NCBI RefSeq assembly: GCF_936927845.1
Contig: NZ_CAKZHV010000032.1
Span: 42,038-106,037 of the forward strand
Reading direction: 5' to 3'
Length of the DNA stretch: 64,000 nucleotides
DNA from: an uncultured Sphingomonas sp.
Lineage (GTDB): Bacteria; Pseudomonadota; Alphaproteobacteria; Sphingomonadales; Sphingomonadaceae
The translations under genes and the position numbers were made by a program. Positions 8,824 to 17,331 of this stretch are shown piece after piece. Each line of letters begins with the position of its first letter. Position 1 is the stretch's first letter. The notes beneath the pieces are model-generated. The model saw nothing but the letters and a program-made list of their open reading frames with translations. It did not search any database and had not been told where the DNA came from.

Positions 8824-9105
8824 TCAGTTGATGCTGGCGATCAGCGCACTGAGCTGGCGCCGCCCAAGGTCGTTGACCGAAATGTTTGTGCGCGCCGCCG
8901 CCGCCCTCTGCCCGACGGTGCGCAGCAGCGCCGCCTGGTAATTGGCGCATCCCGCGCTTGCCGCGGTGTTGAGGCAGACGGTGCTGCCGTCCATCGCGGT
9001 GCGCACGACGACCGGGCGCAAGGGATTGGCGCGGCCGGTGTCGGCCTGCGCGGTGCCCGCCAGCGCGGTCATGGCAGCGGCGGCGATCAGAGTATGGCGG
9101 ATCAT
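8824..9105 (-). CDS. small exported protein with a Cys-X8-Cys pair, unknown function
   Basis: The 93-residue protein begins MIRHTLIAAAAMTALAGTAQA, a textbook Sec signal peptide with an Ala-x-Ala cleavage site. The mature part of about 70 residues contains exactly two cysteines (VCLNTAASAGCANY), able to form one disulfide in the periplasm, and ends with a helical region rich in Ala, Arg and Asn. No family is recognised. It sits between the hybrid sensor kinase (114 bases upstream) and the response regulator (112 bases downstream), all on the minus strand. An accessory sensing role is possible but unproven. An in-frame start at 9195 would hide the signal peptide. Confidence 0.72.
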   Translation of the reverse strand: MIRHTLIAAAAMTALAGTAQADTGRANPLRPVVVRTAMDGSTVCLNTAASAGCANYQAALLRTVGQRAAAARTNISVNDLGRRQLSALIASIN

Positions 9106-9219
9106 GGTTCGGCTCCGTGGTCTGTTCGTGGCGGGGCGGGTCGACGCCCTCTCGATGATCCGCTTCTGCCCGCTTCCGCAGGTCGGCGGTATCACTCCTT
9201 GGGGTGAGAGCCGCGTCGA

Positions 9220-12200
9220 TCAGGCAGCGCGGTTGAGCCGGGTCAGCCCTTGCTCCAGCACCGCCGGCAGGTCGTCGCCGACGCAGCCCGACACGGCGTG
9301 CGCGACATCGGCGGCGGCGGCGGCGAGCGGGGACGCACCGCTGGCAGCGAGCGTGCGCAGGTGCGCGGCGATCTCGATCAGCGTCGCTTCCTCGAACGCG
9401 CCGCGCCGGATCAACGTCGACAGCGCTTCGAGCACGGTGCGGCAATCGGGCGTGGCGGCGCGTCCCCAGCGGTCGAGCACCTGCTGCAACTCCGCGAGGC
9501 GCAGCGGCTTGGCAAGGTGCGCCTGCATGCCGGCAGCCAGGCACAGATCGATGTCATCGGCGTAGGCGTTGGCGGTCAGCGCGACGATCGGCAGCGCCGC
9601 GGCCGAGTGCCCCGCGCTGCGCAGGCGGCGCGTCGCCTCCAACCCGTCGACCTCGGGCATCTGCATGTCCATGAGCACGAGGGCGAAGGGATCGCCCGCC
9701 GCCTCTGCCTCGGCGACCGCAGCGACCGCCGCCGCGCCATCGGCCGCGACGACGCAGCGCGCGCCCAGTCGTTCGAGCATCGCCGACGCGAGCATCTGAT
9801 TGATCTCGTGATCCTCAGCCAGCAGCACGCGTAGATCGCGCGCATCTGCGCGCGTCGGCAATGCGGCGGGCAGCGGCGCGACCGTGGCCGCGCCCGCCGC
9901 GGCGATCAGCGGCACGCGCAGGAAGAAGCTGCTACCGGCACCGGGCACGCTCGTCATCCGCAGCGATCCGTTCATCAGCCGCGCGAGCTGCGCGCCGATC
10001 GCGAGGCCGAGCCCCGATCCGCCGTAGCGGCGCGCCGTCGACTCGTCGGATTGCATGAACTTGTCGAAGATGGCGGCGTGGCGCGCGGGCTCGATGCCGA
10101 TGCCGGTGTCGCGCACCTCGATCTCCAGCCACGCGCCGGCGTCGTCAGTCACCGCCTCTGCCCGCAGCGTGACCGCGCCTGCGGCGGTGAACTTGACCGC
10201 GTTGCCGAGCAGGTTGAGCACGATCTGGCGCAGCCGCAGCCCATCCCCCTGGATGCGTGGCGGAATGGCGTCCGCGACCTCGCAGGTGAGCGCCAGCCCC
10301 TTCTGCTCGGCCAGCGGCGCCATCAGCTTGGCGCAACCGCGCAGCGCGTGGCGCAGGTCGACCGCCTCGCTCGCGATCTGCATCTGCCCGGCGTCGATCT
10401 TCGAGAGATCGAGAATGTCGTTGAGCAGCCGCATCATCGCACGGCCCGAATCGGCGATCACCTGCACGCGCGCGCGCTGCTGCGGTTCGAGTTCGCCGTC
10501 GAGCAGCAGCTCGGTTGCGCCGATCACGCCGTTCATCGGGGTGCGGATTTCATGGCTCATGTTGGCGAGGAAATTGGCCTTTGCCGCACCGGCGATCTCG
10601 GCCGCGTCGCGCGCCGCAGCAAGCTGGAGTTCCAGCTCCTTGCGCGCGGTGACGTCGCGGATCGACACGATGATCTCCTGCGCGGCGCCGCTCGCCGGAT
10701 TGCGGACCAGCCCGCAATTCGCCTCCAGCCAGCGCCACGTGCCGGGCCGGTCGACCGGTTCCGAGCGATAGCTGACAACCATCTTGTCGATGATCCCGCG
10801 CGCCAGATCCTGGTAGGCGGCGCGCACGATTGCGTCGTCCTCGGGATGGAAGCGCGACAGCATCGACGCGCCGAGCAACTGCTCGGGCGCGGCACCGATC
10901 ACCTCGCGGACCGAGGGCGAGGCGTAGAGGCAGGTGCCGTCGAGCGCCAGGCGGAACACCGCGTCGGTCGCGTTGCTGGCGAGCAAGCGCAACTGCGCCT
11001 CGCTGTCGGCGAGCGCGGCGGCGGCAAAGGTGCGCTCGCTGATGTCGATCGTGACGCCGATGTGCCCGACCGGGCAGGCGAACAGGTCACGCTCGACCGC
11101 GGTCATCGCATCGGCCCAGATCAGCGTCCCGTCGGCATGAACGAAACGGAACTCGCCGCGGTAATTGCCGCCGCTCGCGGCAGTTGCCTGCCAGTCGGCA
11201 AAGACGCGCGCACGATCAGCCGGGTGGACCGCATCGCTCCACCCGTCGCCGGCCGCCTGCGCCGGGGTCAGACCCGACAGCACGTACCAGGCGCGGTTGG
11301 CGTAGGTCAGCCCACCGTCCGCGTCGGTGCGGAAGATGCCCACCGGCGCCAGATCGGCGAGCGTCTGGAAACGATGCTCGCTCTCGCGCAGCGCCTGCTC
11401 GAAGGCGAGCCGATCGGTCACGTCGTGGAGCGAGCCGACGGTGGAATACCCGCTGCGCTCGTTGTCAGGCAGCATGCGCGCGCTGACGTCGACGTGGCGG
11501 ATCGCACCGTCGCGGCGGATGATGCGCAACCGGCCGACCTGCCCCTCCAGCGTGCGCGCGGCGTGGCGCTGCTGCAGATCGGCGAGGATCGGCATGTCGG
11601 CGGGGTGGATCACGTCGCGGACGTGCGTGCCGAGCGCGTCGGCGACGGGTGTCCCGGTCAATCGCTCCCATGCCGGGTTGAGGAACGACCAGCAGCCGTC
11701 GGTGTCGACGCGGTAAAGCACCTCCTGCATGTTCGCGAGCATCGCCTGCGCGTTGTCGTTGCGGGTGCGCAGGTCGTTGCGGACGCGCTCCAACCGGCGC
11801 AGGATCACCGCGACGGGCAGCCCCATGCAGAAATTGGCGGCGAGGAACAATTGCAACACCAGCATCTGGCCGTGCACGCCGCCCCGCGTCAGGGTAATCG
11901 GACCCGACCCGTGATAGGTTGCGACAGAAGCAACGAGCGCCAGCACGACGACGGTCACCGCCGCACCCAATTGACCGAGGCGGAGCGCGGCGAGCATCAC
12001 CACCGGTCCGGTCAGGAACAAGAGCGGGTAGCTCGATTGCGAGAACAGCAATACGGCGAGCACCAGCGCAACGACCGAAAATGCCGCTGCCTCGTTCGCG
12101 CTCGTCCGGCATTCGTGCCGCGTGCCCTTGCTGAGACCGTAGGCGATCGAGACGAGCGGCGCGACCAGCAGCAGGCCGAGCGTATGCGCGCCGCCCCAGC

Positions 12201-12657
12201 TCAGCCCGATCGCGATCGCGAACGCCGAACCGCGCGACCAGAACGCACCCATGACCAGCACCGACAAGGCAAAGGGCACGATCAACGACAGCAGCGTGAA
12301 CCGGCCGAGCCGGCGCAGGCTGTCGAGCCCGCGGTGCGATCCGGCACCCTGCATCCCGATTGCGACGATCAGCACCTCCGCCATGTTGACGCTCGCGCGA
12401 ATCGCGATCTGCGTCGCGGTCAGGTCGCTGCTGCTCAGCGCGGCGGCGAGCAACGTCGCGCTGCACAGGCCGATCAGGCGGAGACGTAGGGTCGGTGTCT
12501 GGATCAGCACGCCGACGAGCAGCGCGTTCGGCAACCATACCAGCGCGATCGGCGAATGGTTGCGCGCATAAGCCAGGCACAGCCACGCGAGCACGCCGAA
12601 CACGGCGGCGAAGGCGAGGTCGAAGCGGAGCGAGCGCGATAACCGGAGCGTGGTCAT
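9220..12657 (-). CDS. MASE1 multi-PAS hybrid sensor histidine kinase
   Basis: A 1145-residue inner-membrane kinase. Residues about 10-290 are a polytopic MASE1-like sensor (SPIALVWLPNALLVG near the N-terminus). Three PAS/PAC units follow (about 300-425, 430-555, 560-685). The dimerisation/phosphoacceptor helix has MSHEIRTPMNGV with His about 702. The ATPase shows NLLGNAVKFT, DTGIGI and GGSGLGLAI. The receiver at about 960-1085 carries acceptor Asp about 997 (LMDMQMPEVDG). The last 60 residues are helical but I see no HxxKG Hpt motif, so transfer probably requires the separate Hpt at 7714-8076. The ligand is unknown. Confidence 0.95.
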   Translation of the reverse strand: MTTLRLSRSLRFDLAFAAVFGVLAWLCLAYARNHSPIALVWLPNALLVGVLIQTPTLRLRLIGLCSATLLAAALSSSDLTATQIAIRASVNMAEVLIVAIGMQGAGSHRGLDSLRRLGRFTLLSLIVPFALSVLVMGAFWSRGSAFAIAIGLSWGGAHTLGLLLVAPLVSIAYGLSKGTRHECRTSANEAAAFSVVALVLAVLLFSQSSYPLLFLTGPVVMLAALRLGQLGAAVTVVVLALVASVATYHGSGPITLTRGGVHGQMLVLQLFLAANFCMGLPVAVILRRLERVRNDLRTRNDNAQAMLANMQEVLYRVDTDGCWSFLNPAWERLTGTPVADALGTHVRDVIHPADMPILADLQQRHAARTLEGQVGRLRIIRRDGAIRHVDVSARMLPDNERSGYSTVGSLHDVTDRLAFEQALRESEHRFQTLADLAPVGIFRTDADGGLTYANRAWYVLSGLTPAQAAGDGWSDAVHPADRARVFADWQATAASGGNYRGEFRFVHADGTLIWADAMTAVERDLFACPVGHIGVTIDISERTFAAAALADSEAQLRLLASNATDAVFRLALDGTCLYASPSVREVIGAAPEQLLGASMLSRFHPEDDAIVRAAYQDLARGIIDKMVVSYRSEPVDRPGTWRWLEANCGLVRNPASGAAQEIIVSIRDVTARKELELQLAAARDAAEIAGAAKANFLANMSHEIRTPMNGVIGATELLLDGELEPQQRARVQVIADSGRAMMRLLNDILDLSKIDAGQMQIASEAVDLRHALRGCAKLMAPLAEQKGLALTCEVADAIPPRIQGDGLRLRQIVLNLLGNAVKFTAAGAVTLRAEAVTDDAGAWLEIEVRDTGIGIEPARHAAIFDKFMQSDESTARRYGGSGLGLAIGAQLARLMNGSLRMTSVPGAGSSFFLRVPLIAAAGAATVAPLPAALPTRADARDLRVLLAEDHEINQMLASAMLERLGARCVVAADGAAAVAAVAEAEAAGDPFALVLMDMQMPEVDGLEATRRLRSAGHSAAALPIVALTANAYADDIDLCLAAGMQAHLAKPLRLAELQQVLDRWGRAATPDCRTVLEALSTLIRRGAFEEATLIEIAAHLRTLAASGASPLAAAAADVAHAVSGCVGDDLPAVLEQGLTRLNRAA

Positions 12658-12710
12658 GCTGCCCGGCGTAGGCCCGGCTGGTTAATGCCCGGCTAACGCT
12701 CTCTATTCAC

Positions 12711-13346
12711 TCACGCATATGCGTAAGGACCGCCCTCCTCCAGCGCCTTCTGGTAGGCCGGGCGCGCATGAATCTTCTCCAGCCAGGCAATCGTGTTCGG
12801 CCGGCTTTTGTCGAGCCCGGCACGGCTGCGCGCGGCTTCCAGCGGAAAACTCATCATGATGTCGGCAGCGGTCAACTGGTCGCCGGCGAACCACGGACGA
12901 TCGGCGAGCGATCGTTCAACGAAGTCGAGGTGGACATCGATCATCGGCTGGATACGCTTGGTCGCGGGCTTGCCCATCAGCGGGATGCGGCCGAGCACCA
13001 GCTTGAGCAGCAGCGGCGGCATCAGCGAGCCTTCGGCATAATGGAGCCAGAACCGGTAGGCGAGCGCGTCATCGCGCTTCGCGGGCGCGCCGAGCTTGCC
13101 GTCCGCTTTGTCGACGAGATATTCGACAATCGCACCAGTCTCCGCGATCACGCGGTCGCCGTCATCGGTGTCCTGGATCACCGGCGATTTGCCGAGCGGA
13201 TGGACGCGGCGCAGCTCGGGAGGAGCGAGCATCGTCTTCTTGTTGCGCTCGTACCGCTTGACCTCGTGCGGCAGGCCGAGCTCCTCCAGCATCCACAGCA
13301 CGCGCTGCGAGCGGGAATTCTCCAGATGGTGGACGATGATGGTCAT
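12711..13346 (-). CDS. glutathione S-transferase family protein
   Basis: The 211-residue protein has a thioredoxin-like N-terminal domain (IIVHHLENSRSQRVLWMLEELG, with Ser in the usual catalytic region), the cis-Pro and glutathione-binding element GKSPVIQD followed by IAETGAIVEYL, and an all-helical C-terminal domain with FAGDQLTAADIMMSFPLEAA. It probably conjugates glutathione to electrophiles in the cytoplasm; the substrate is unknown. ATG 13346 is favoured because it forms an ATGA overlap with the upstream methyltransferase stop. GTG 13376 would add ten Arg-rich residues. Confidence 0.93.
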   Translation of the reverse strand: MTIIVHHLENSRSQRVLWMLEELGLPHEVKRYERNKKTMLAPPELRRVHPLGKSPVIQDTDDGDRVIAETGAIVEYLVDKADGKLGAPAKRDDALAYRFWLHYAEGSLMPPLLLKLVLGRIPLMGKPATKRIQPMIDVHLDFVERSLADRPWFAGDQLTAADIMMSFPLEAARSRAGLDKSRPNTIAWLEKIHARPAYQKALEEGGPYAYA

Positions 13347-14176
13347 GCGGCTTCCCCTGCGGCGCGTGCGGTGCATATCCAGGCGGCCGCCGGCATGGCG
13401 ACGCGCCCGTTCGCTGCATAACGCGCGAGCCGGCTTCCGATCCGCTCCAGCAGCGCGACGCGCGCGTCGCCGCTCACTGCCCGGATCGCCGCTGCGGCAG
13501 GGCCGATGCGGGTGAAGAAGGTGAGCGCGTCGGCGATCGCCGCGTCGTCACGCTCGCCCACGCCGGCGACATAGTCGAAGTCCACCGGCTCGACTGCGTC
13601 GACCCGCCAGCCCGACCGGCTCAACACCGCGCGAACATCGTCCATGTTCGCGTAGCCGAACGGGCCGGGCACGTAGCCAGCATCGTCATCGAGCGACTGA
13701 TCGGTCGCCGCGGCAAGTTCGCGCATCCACGCGTTCGCGCGCCGTGCGCGGAAGCAGGAAAACACCAGCGGCGCCCCCGGCCGCATCGCGCGGCGAAGCT
13801 GGGTGAAGGCGGTATGCGGATCGGCGAAGAACATGACGCCGTGGCGCGAAAAGGTGAGGTCGAAGGCCTCGGGCGCGACGTGCTCCAGCGCGTCGCCGGC
13901 GACGAAGCGAAGGTCGGGGAAATGGTGACGCTCCCGCGCGATCGCGGACGAAAGATCGACGGCGGTGATTGTGGCACCGACCCGCTCGGCCGCGACGTGT
14001 GCGGCGGTGGTGCCGACGCCGCAGCCCAGATCGAGGAAATGGCCGGCGCGTGGCGCAACGTCCAGAATCGCGCGGCGCAGCAACGGTTCGAGATCGGCGA
14101 AGCTACGCTCGGTGCGCCGCCACTCCCGCGCCCACACGTCGCCGACCTTGCCGGTCCAGTCGCTTGCCGCCGTCAT
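13343..14176 (-). CDS. class I SAM-dependent methyltransferase
   Basis: A 277-residue Rossmann-fold methyltransferase. Motif I is FLDLGCGVGTTAAHVA, followed by an acidic residue at the end of strand 2 (ITAVDLSS) and motif II/post-motif FRFVAGDALEHV-like text (LRFVAGDALEH). DLTFSRHGVMFFADP and ALRRAMRPGAPLVFSCFR-like features place it with UbiE/Methyltransf_11/25-type enzymes acting on small molecules. The substrate cannot be told from sequence. It is the first gene of a two-gene unit with the GST gene (ATGA overlap), so a shared detoxification role is plausible. Confidence 0.9.
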   Translation of the reverse strand: MTAASDWTGKVGDVWAREWRRTERSFADLEPLLRRAILDVAPRAGHFLDLGCGVGTTAAHVAAERVGATITAVDLSSAIARERHHFPDLRFVAGDALEHVAPEAFDLTFSRHGVMFFADPHTAFTQLRRAMRPGAPLVFSCFRARRANAWMRELAAATDQSLDDDAGYVPGPFGYANMDDVRAVLSRSGWRVDAVEPVDFDYVAGVGERDDAAIADALTFFTRIGPAAAAIRAVSGDARVALLERIGSRLARYAANGRVAMPAAAWICTARAAGEAA

Positions 14177-14583
14177 CAGCGTGGCTCGGCTGTGTTACAA
14201 CCGAAGGTCGGACCGACGCGCTGATGGAGGCGCGCTCGACACGATTGCGCCCGCTTGGCAGCGTCGAGCTTCAGCACCACAGGACGTGCATGTGCGGCTC
14301 GGCGTTCGGTTGATAAGCTCGTCACATACCCCTCCTCGGACCTGACAGGATGGCATGCAGCGCGAGGTGCGCAAATAACGAAATTTCCTGCCGCTACGCA
14401 CAGGGCAGTTCATACAAGACAGCTTCGGCCAACCGCGCTTCTGAAGCTTTGCGCCGGACGCCAACTTCGAAATGCGGGGCCGACGTAAAGCCGCTACGCC
14501 TCGTTTTCCCGCAGTCGCCAAACGAACACGGCCCGCCGTTGCCGGCGGGCCGCGCTGCGCATCGTGAAGGACCGATGCCCCGA
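14177..14583 (-). other. 407-base gene-free interval between recA and the methyltransferase
   Basis: The only structure I can support here is the GC-rich palindrome next to recA (listed separately). Open frames on both strands are Arg/Ser/Cys-rich, have no ribosome-binding site and look like antisense noise. The interval must hold the methyltransferase promoter, but I cannot point to confident -35 and -10 boxes. Local base composition (for example the AT-rich stretch around 14375-14395) is lower in GC than the flanking genes, as expected for a regulatory interval. Confidence 0.6.
14529..14552 (-). terminator. probable recA terminator hairpin
   Basis: A perfect 10-bp inverted repeat with a TTGC/GCAA tetraloop lies 32 bases beyond the recA stop. 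Read on the minus strand it is followed by TGTTCGTTT, a weak T-rich tract. Position and stem strength suit a recA transcription terminator. It is not a classical long U-run terminator. Confidence 0.6.
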
Positions 14584-15657
14584 TCAGATGTCGTCGTCTT
14601 CGGACGGACCCGCCATCATCTCCTCCGCAACCGCGTCGGTGCGCGCGCGGATCGCCTTTTCGAGCCGGTCGGCCATTTCCTTGTTCTCGCGCAGGAAGTT
14701 CTTGGCGTTCTCACGCCCCTGCCCGATCCGCACGCTGTCGTAGGAGAACCACGCGCCCGATTTCTCGACCAGCCCGGCCTTGACGCCGAGGTCGAGGATC
14801 TCGCCGATCTTGGAGATGCCCTCGCCATACATGATGTCGAACTCGACCTGCTTGAACGGCGGCGCGACCTTGTTCTTCACCACCTTCACGCGGGTGGCGT
14901 TGCCGGTCACCTCGTCACGGTCCTTGATCGCGCCGGTACGGCGGATGTCGAGGCGCACCGAGGCGTAGAACTTGAGCGCGTTGCCGCCCGTCGTCGTCTC
15001 CGGGTTGCCGTACATCACGCCGATCTTCATGCGCAGCTGGTTGATGAAGATCACCATGCAGCGCGAACGGCTGATCGAACCGGTCAGCTTGCGCAAGCTC
15101 TGCGACATCAGACGCGCCTGGAGGCCGACATGGCTGTCGCCCATCTCGCCCTCGATCTCCGCGCGCGGAACGAGTGCTGCGACCGAATCGACCACCAGCA
15201 CGTCGATCGCGTTCGAGCGCACCAGCGTATCGGTGATCTCCAGGGCCTGCTCGCCGGTGTCGGGCTGCGACACGATCAGTTCGTCAATGTTGACGCCCAG
15301 CTTCTTGGCGTAAACGGGGTCGAGCGCGTGTTCCGCGTCGACGAAGGCGGCAGTGCCGCCGTTCTTCTGCGCTTCGGCGATGACGTGGAGCGCGAGCGTC
15401 GTCTTGCCCGAGCTTTCGGGGCCGTACACCTCGATCACGCGCCCGCGCGGCAGGCCGCCGACACCGAGCGCGATGTCGAGCCCTAGCGAGCCGGTCGAGA
15501 TAGCCTCGACCTGCATCGCTTCCTTTTGCCCGAGCTTCATCGCCGAGCCCTTGCCGAATGCGCGGTCGATCTGCGCGAGGGCGGCGTCGAGCGCCTTTTG
15601 ACGGTCGTTAGTCGCGGTTGCCATGCCGGTATCGATCACCTGAAGTTTGGCGGCCAT
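14584..15657 (-). CDS. recA: recombinase RecA
   Basis: RecA forms filaments on single-stranded DNA, catalyses strand exchange and triggers LexA self-cleavage. The 357 residues are the normal length. Visible are the N-terminal ALAQIDRAFGKGSAMKLG, Walker A GPESSGKTTLA, MAW-type EALEITDTLVRSNAIDV, Walker B LVVDSVAALVPRAE, and loop L2/GGNALKFYASVRLDIRR. The C-terminus is acidic (PSEDDDI). ATG 15657 has AAAGGGA at good spacing. A LexA-type box overlaps the presumed -35 element upstream, so it is SOS-controlled. Confidence 0.98.
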   Translation of the reverse strand: MAAKLQVIDTGMATATNDRQKALDAALAQIDRAFGKGSAMKLGQKEAMQVEAISTGSLGLDIALGVGGLPRGRVIEVYGPESSGKTTLALHVIAEAQKNGGTAAFVDAEHALDPVYAKKLGVNIDELIVSQPDTGEQALEITDTLVRSNAIDVLVVDSVAALVPRAEIEGEMGDSHVGLQARLMSQSLRKLTGSISRSRCMVIFINQLRMKIGVMYGNPETTTGGNALKFYASVRLDIRRTGAIKDRDEVTGNATRVKVVKNKVAPPFKQVEFDIMYGEGISKIGEILDLGVKAGLVEKSGAWFSYDSVRIGQGRENAKNFLRENKEMADRLEKAIRARTDAVAEEMMAGPSEDDDI

Positions 15658-15710
15658 TGCCGATCCCTTTCGCTAGAGCACCCGCGCGTGACGTTCAACG
15701 CGTTCCTGCT

Positions 15711-15748
15711 CGTGTACACACTATGTTCCGTTAGAACAAGTGGGGAAC
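15711..15748 (-). promoter_or_regulatory. recA promoter with alphaproteobacterial SOS (LexA) box
   Basis: On the minus strand, GTTC-N7-GTTC occupies 15748-15734, the exact direct-repeat consensus known for LexA in alphaproteobacteria. Its second half overlaps a candidate -35 TTGTTC (15739-15734), followed after a 17-base spacer by TACACG (15716-15711) as -10. LexA bound here would block polymerase. The site lies about 80-90 bases upstream of the recA start codon. The promoter boxes are my reading and are less certain than the LexA box. Confidence 0.8.
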
Positions 15749-15760
15749 ATGGCTGTCAAA

Positions 15761-16465
15761 TCAAGGTCGACGATAGCGCGACACGCCTTGGGCGAAGCAC
15801 GGCGCGGCGAATGAATCCTCGAACGCGCGGTCGTGTGCGGGGTCCGCAGGGTCGCGCAGGATGCGCTTGAGCAAGCGGAGCGCGTCGGGGTCGTTGGCGG
15901 CGATCGTCGCGGCGATGGCTTGCGGATCGGCGATCACGTCGGCGAGCCCGATGCGCCGCGCTTCGTCCGCATCGATCGGCGCGGCGGTGAACAGCAGCCG
16001 GGCGGCCTGCCCACGACCGACCCGCGCGACGAGCCGCGCCACGTCAGGCCCGGGATAACCGATCCCGAGCCGCGCCGGCGGGATCGCGAACCGCGCCTGC
16101 GGTGCCGCGACGATCATGTCGCAGGCGAGCGCGAGCGCGACGGCAGCACCGTGACAGCCGCCCTCGACCGCGGCGACGACGGGCATCGGTAGCGCGGCAA
16201 CTGCCTCGATCCCGTCGCGCATCGCCCGGCGAAACTCCCCGCGCGCGGGCACGTCGTCGCTGAGCCGTGCCAGGTCGGAGAGGTCGGCGCCGGCGGAGAA
16301 GATGCCGGGCACGTCGGACGCGAGCACGACCACGACCGTGTCGTCGGGCACCTGCGCCACCACGCCGGCTAGGTCGCGCCACGCGCGCGTCGCCAGCGCG
16401 TTTCGGGTCGCCGCACGGTCAAGCGCGATGCGCGCGACCCCGGCCTCGATCGACAAACGGATCAT
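15761..16465 (-). CDS. enoyl-CoA hydratase/isomerase (crotonase)-fold protein
   Basis: A 234-residue crotonase-fold protein with the oxyanion-hole segments FSAGADLSDLA and AAVEGGCHGAAVALALACDM. The segment that normally carries the hydratase catalytic Glu (GQPE in the standard enzyme) reads AIPPARLG, with no Glu there, so classical enoyl-CoA hydration is doubtful. It may be an isomerase, another CoA-thioester enzyme or a non-catalytic homologue. The start ATG 16465 overlaps the ispE stop as ATGA, so it is coupled to isoprenoid-pathway ispE. recA follows downstream, separated by its SOS promoter. Confidence 0.88.
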   Translation of the reverse strand: MIRLSIEAGVARIALDRAATRNALATRAWRDLAGVVAQVPDDTVVVVLASDVPGIFSAGADLSDLARLSDDVPARGEFRRAMRDGIEAVAALPMPVVAAVEGGCHGAAVALALACDMIVAAPQARFAIPPARLGIGYPGPDVARLVARVGRGQAARLLFTAAPIDADEARRIGLADVIADPQAIAATIAANDPDALRLLKRILRDPADPAHDRAFEDSFAAPCFAQGVSRYRRP

Positions 16466-17322
16466 GCGATCACGGTGGAGAGCTGCCACCATTCGGGGTG
16501 CCGAGCCGCCATGTCGCGCGCCGCGGCGTCGCGGTCGCCAATCGTGTCGAACAATGCGAAACAGGTCGCGCCCGATCCGGACATCCGCGCGAATCGCACG
16601 CCGGCCTGACGCTTGAGGAGCGCGATCACCTCGGCGATGACGGGCGCGACCGCTTCGGCGGCGGGTTGCAGGTCGTTGCGGCCGGCGATCGCGCGGTCGA
16701 GCGCGCTGCCACCCCCGGCAATGCCGCCGCGGTCCACACCGTCCCACGCCGCGAACACTCGCCCGGTCGGCACGGCGACGCCAGGATTGACGAGCAGCGC
16801 AGGCACGTCGCCCAGCTCCGCGATCGGCTCCAGCGCATCGCCCTTGCCGGTGCCGAGGCTGGCACGACCGAGCAGGCACGCGGGCACGTCGGCACCCAGA
16901 CCGGCGGCGATCGCGAACAAGCGCGCGTCGTCGGGGGCAACGCCGTGCAGCCGCGCGAGCGCGCGCAGCGTCGCCGCCGCATCGGCCGACCCGCCGCCGA
17001 TCCCCGACGCGACCGGCAGATGCTTGTCGAGCATGATCGCATGCGACGTCGCAACGCCGAACGCCGCGGCAAAGGCGCGCTCGGCGCGGATCACCAGATT
17101 GTCGTCACAGGGTTCGAACCCGCGCGCGAACGGCCCGGTGATCTGAAACGCGGCGGGTCCGGTGGACACCGTCACGCGGTCGCCGTCGGCGGCGAACACG
17201 AACAGCGTTTCCAGGTCGTGATAGCCATCGGCGCGACGTCGCCGAACGTGGAGCGCGAGGTTGAGCTTGGCCGGCGCGGCCTCGGCGATCGCCGCATCTG
17301 CCCGTAGCACCTGCTCTGACAC
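16462..17322 (-). CDS. ispE: 4-diphosphocytidyl-2-C-methyl-D-erythritol kinase IspE
   Basis: IspE phosphorylates the 2-hydroxyl of CDP-methylerythritol in the non-mevalonate isoprenoid pathway. GHMP-kinase signatures are EAAPAKLNLALHVRRRRADGYHD (shown here as KLNLALHV and DGYHDLETLF), the ATP loop PVASGIGGGSADAA, and a C-terminal MSGSGATCFALF glycine motif. The length is about 286 residues. I prefer GTG 17322 because AAGGAG sits five bases upstream; GTG 17328 is in frame but abuts the same Shine-Dalgarno. The gene follows the TPR gene closely and is coupled to the crotonase gene downstream. Confidence 0.95.
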   Translation of the reverse strand: MSEQVLRADAAIAEAAPAKLNLALHVRRRRADGYHDLETLFVFAADGDRVTVSTGPAAFQITGPFARGFEPCDDNLVIRAERAFAAAFGVATSHAIMLDKHLPVASGIGGGSADAAATLRALARLHGVAPDDARLFAIAAGLGADVPACLLGRASLGTGKGDALEPIAELGDVPALLVNPGVAVPTGRVFAAWDGVDRGGIAGGGSALDRAIAGRNDLQPAAEAVAPVIAEVIALLKRQAGVRFARMSGSGATCFALFDTIGDRDAAARDMAARHPEWWQLSTVIA

Positions 17323-17331
17323 CGACACTCC

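Noticed and set aside
10051..12489. 812-residue open frame opposite the hybrid kinase
   Set aside because: Arg/His-rich antisense product of a GC-rich gene with strong kinase motifs on the other strand; no independent start signal or domains.
14195..14521. 108-residue frame in the recA-methyltransferase gap
   Set aside because: Biased to Arg, Ser and Cys, no ribosome site, no conserved pattern.
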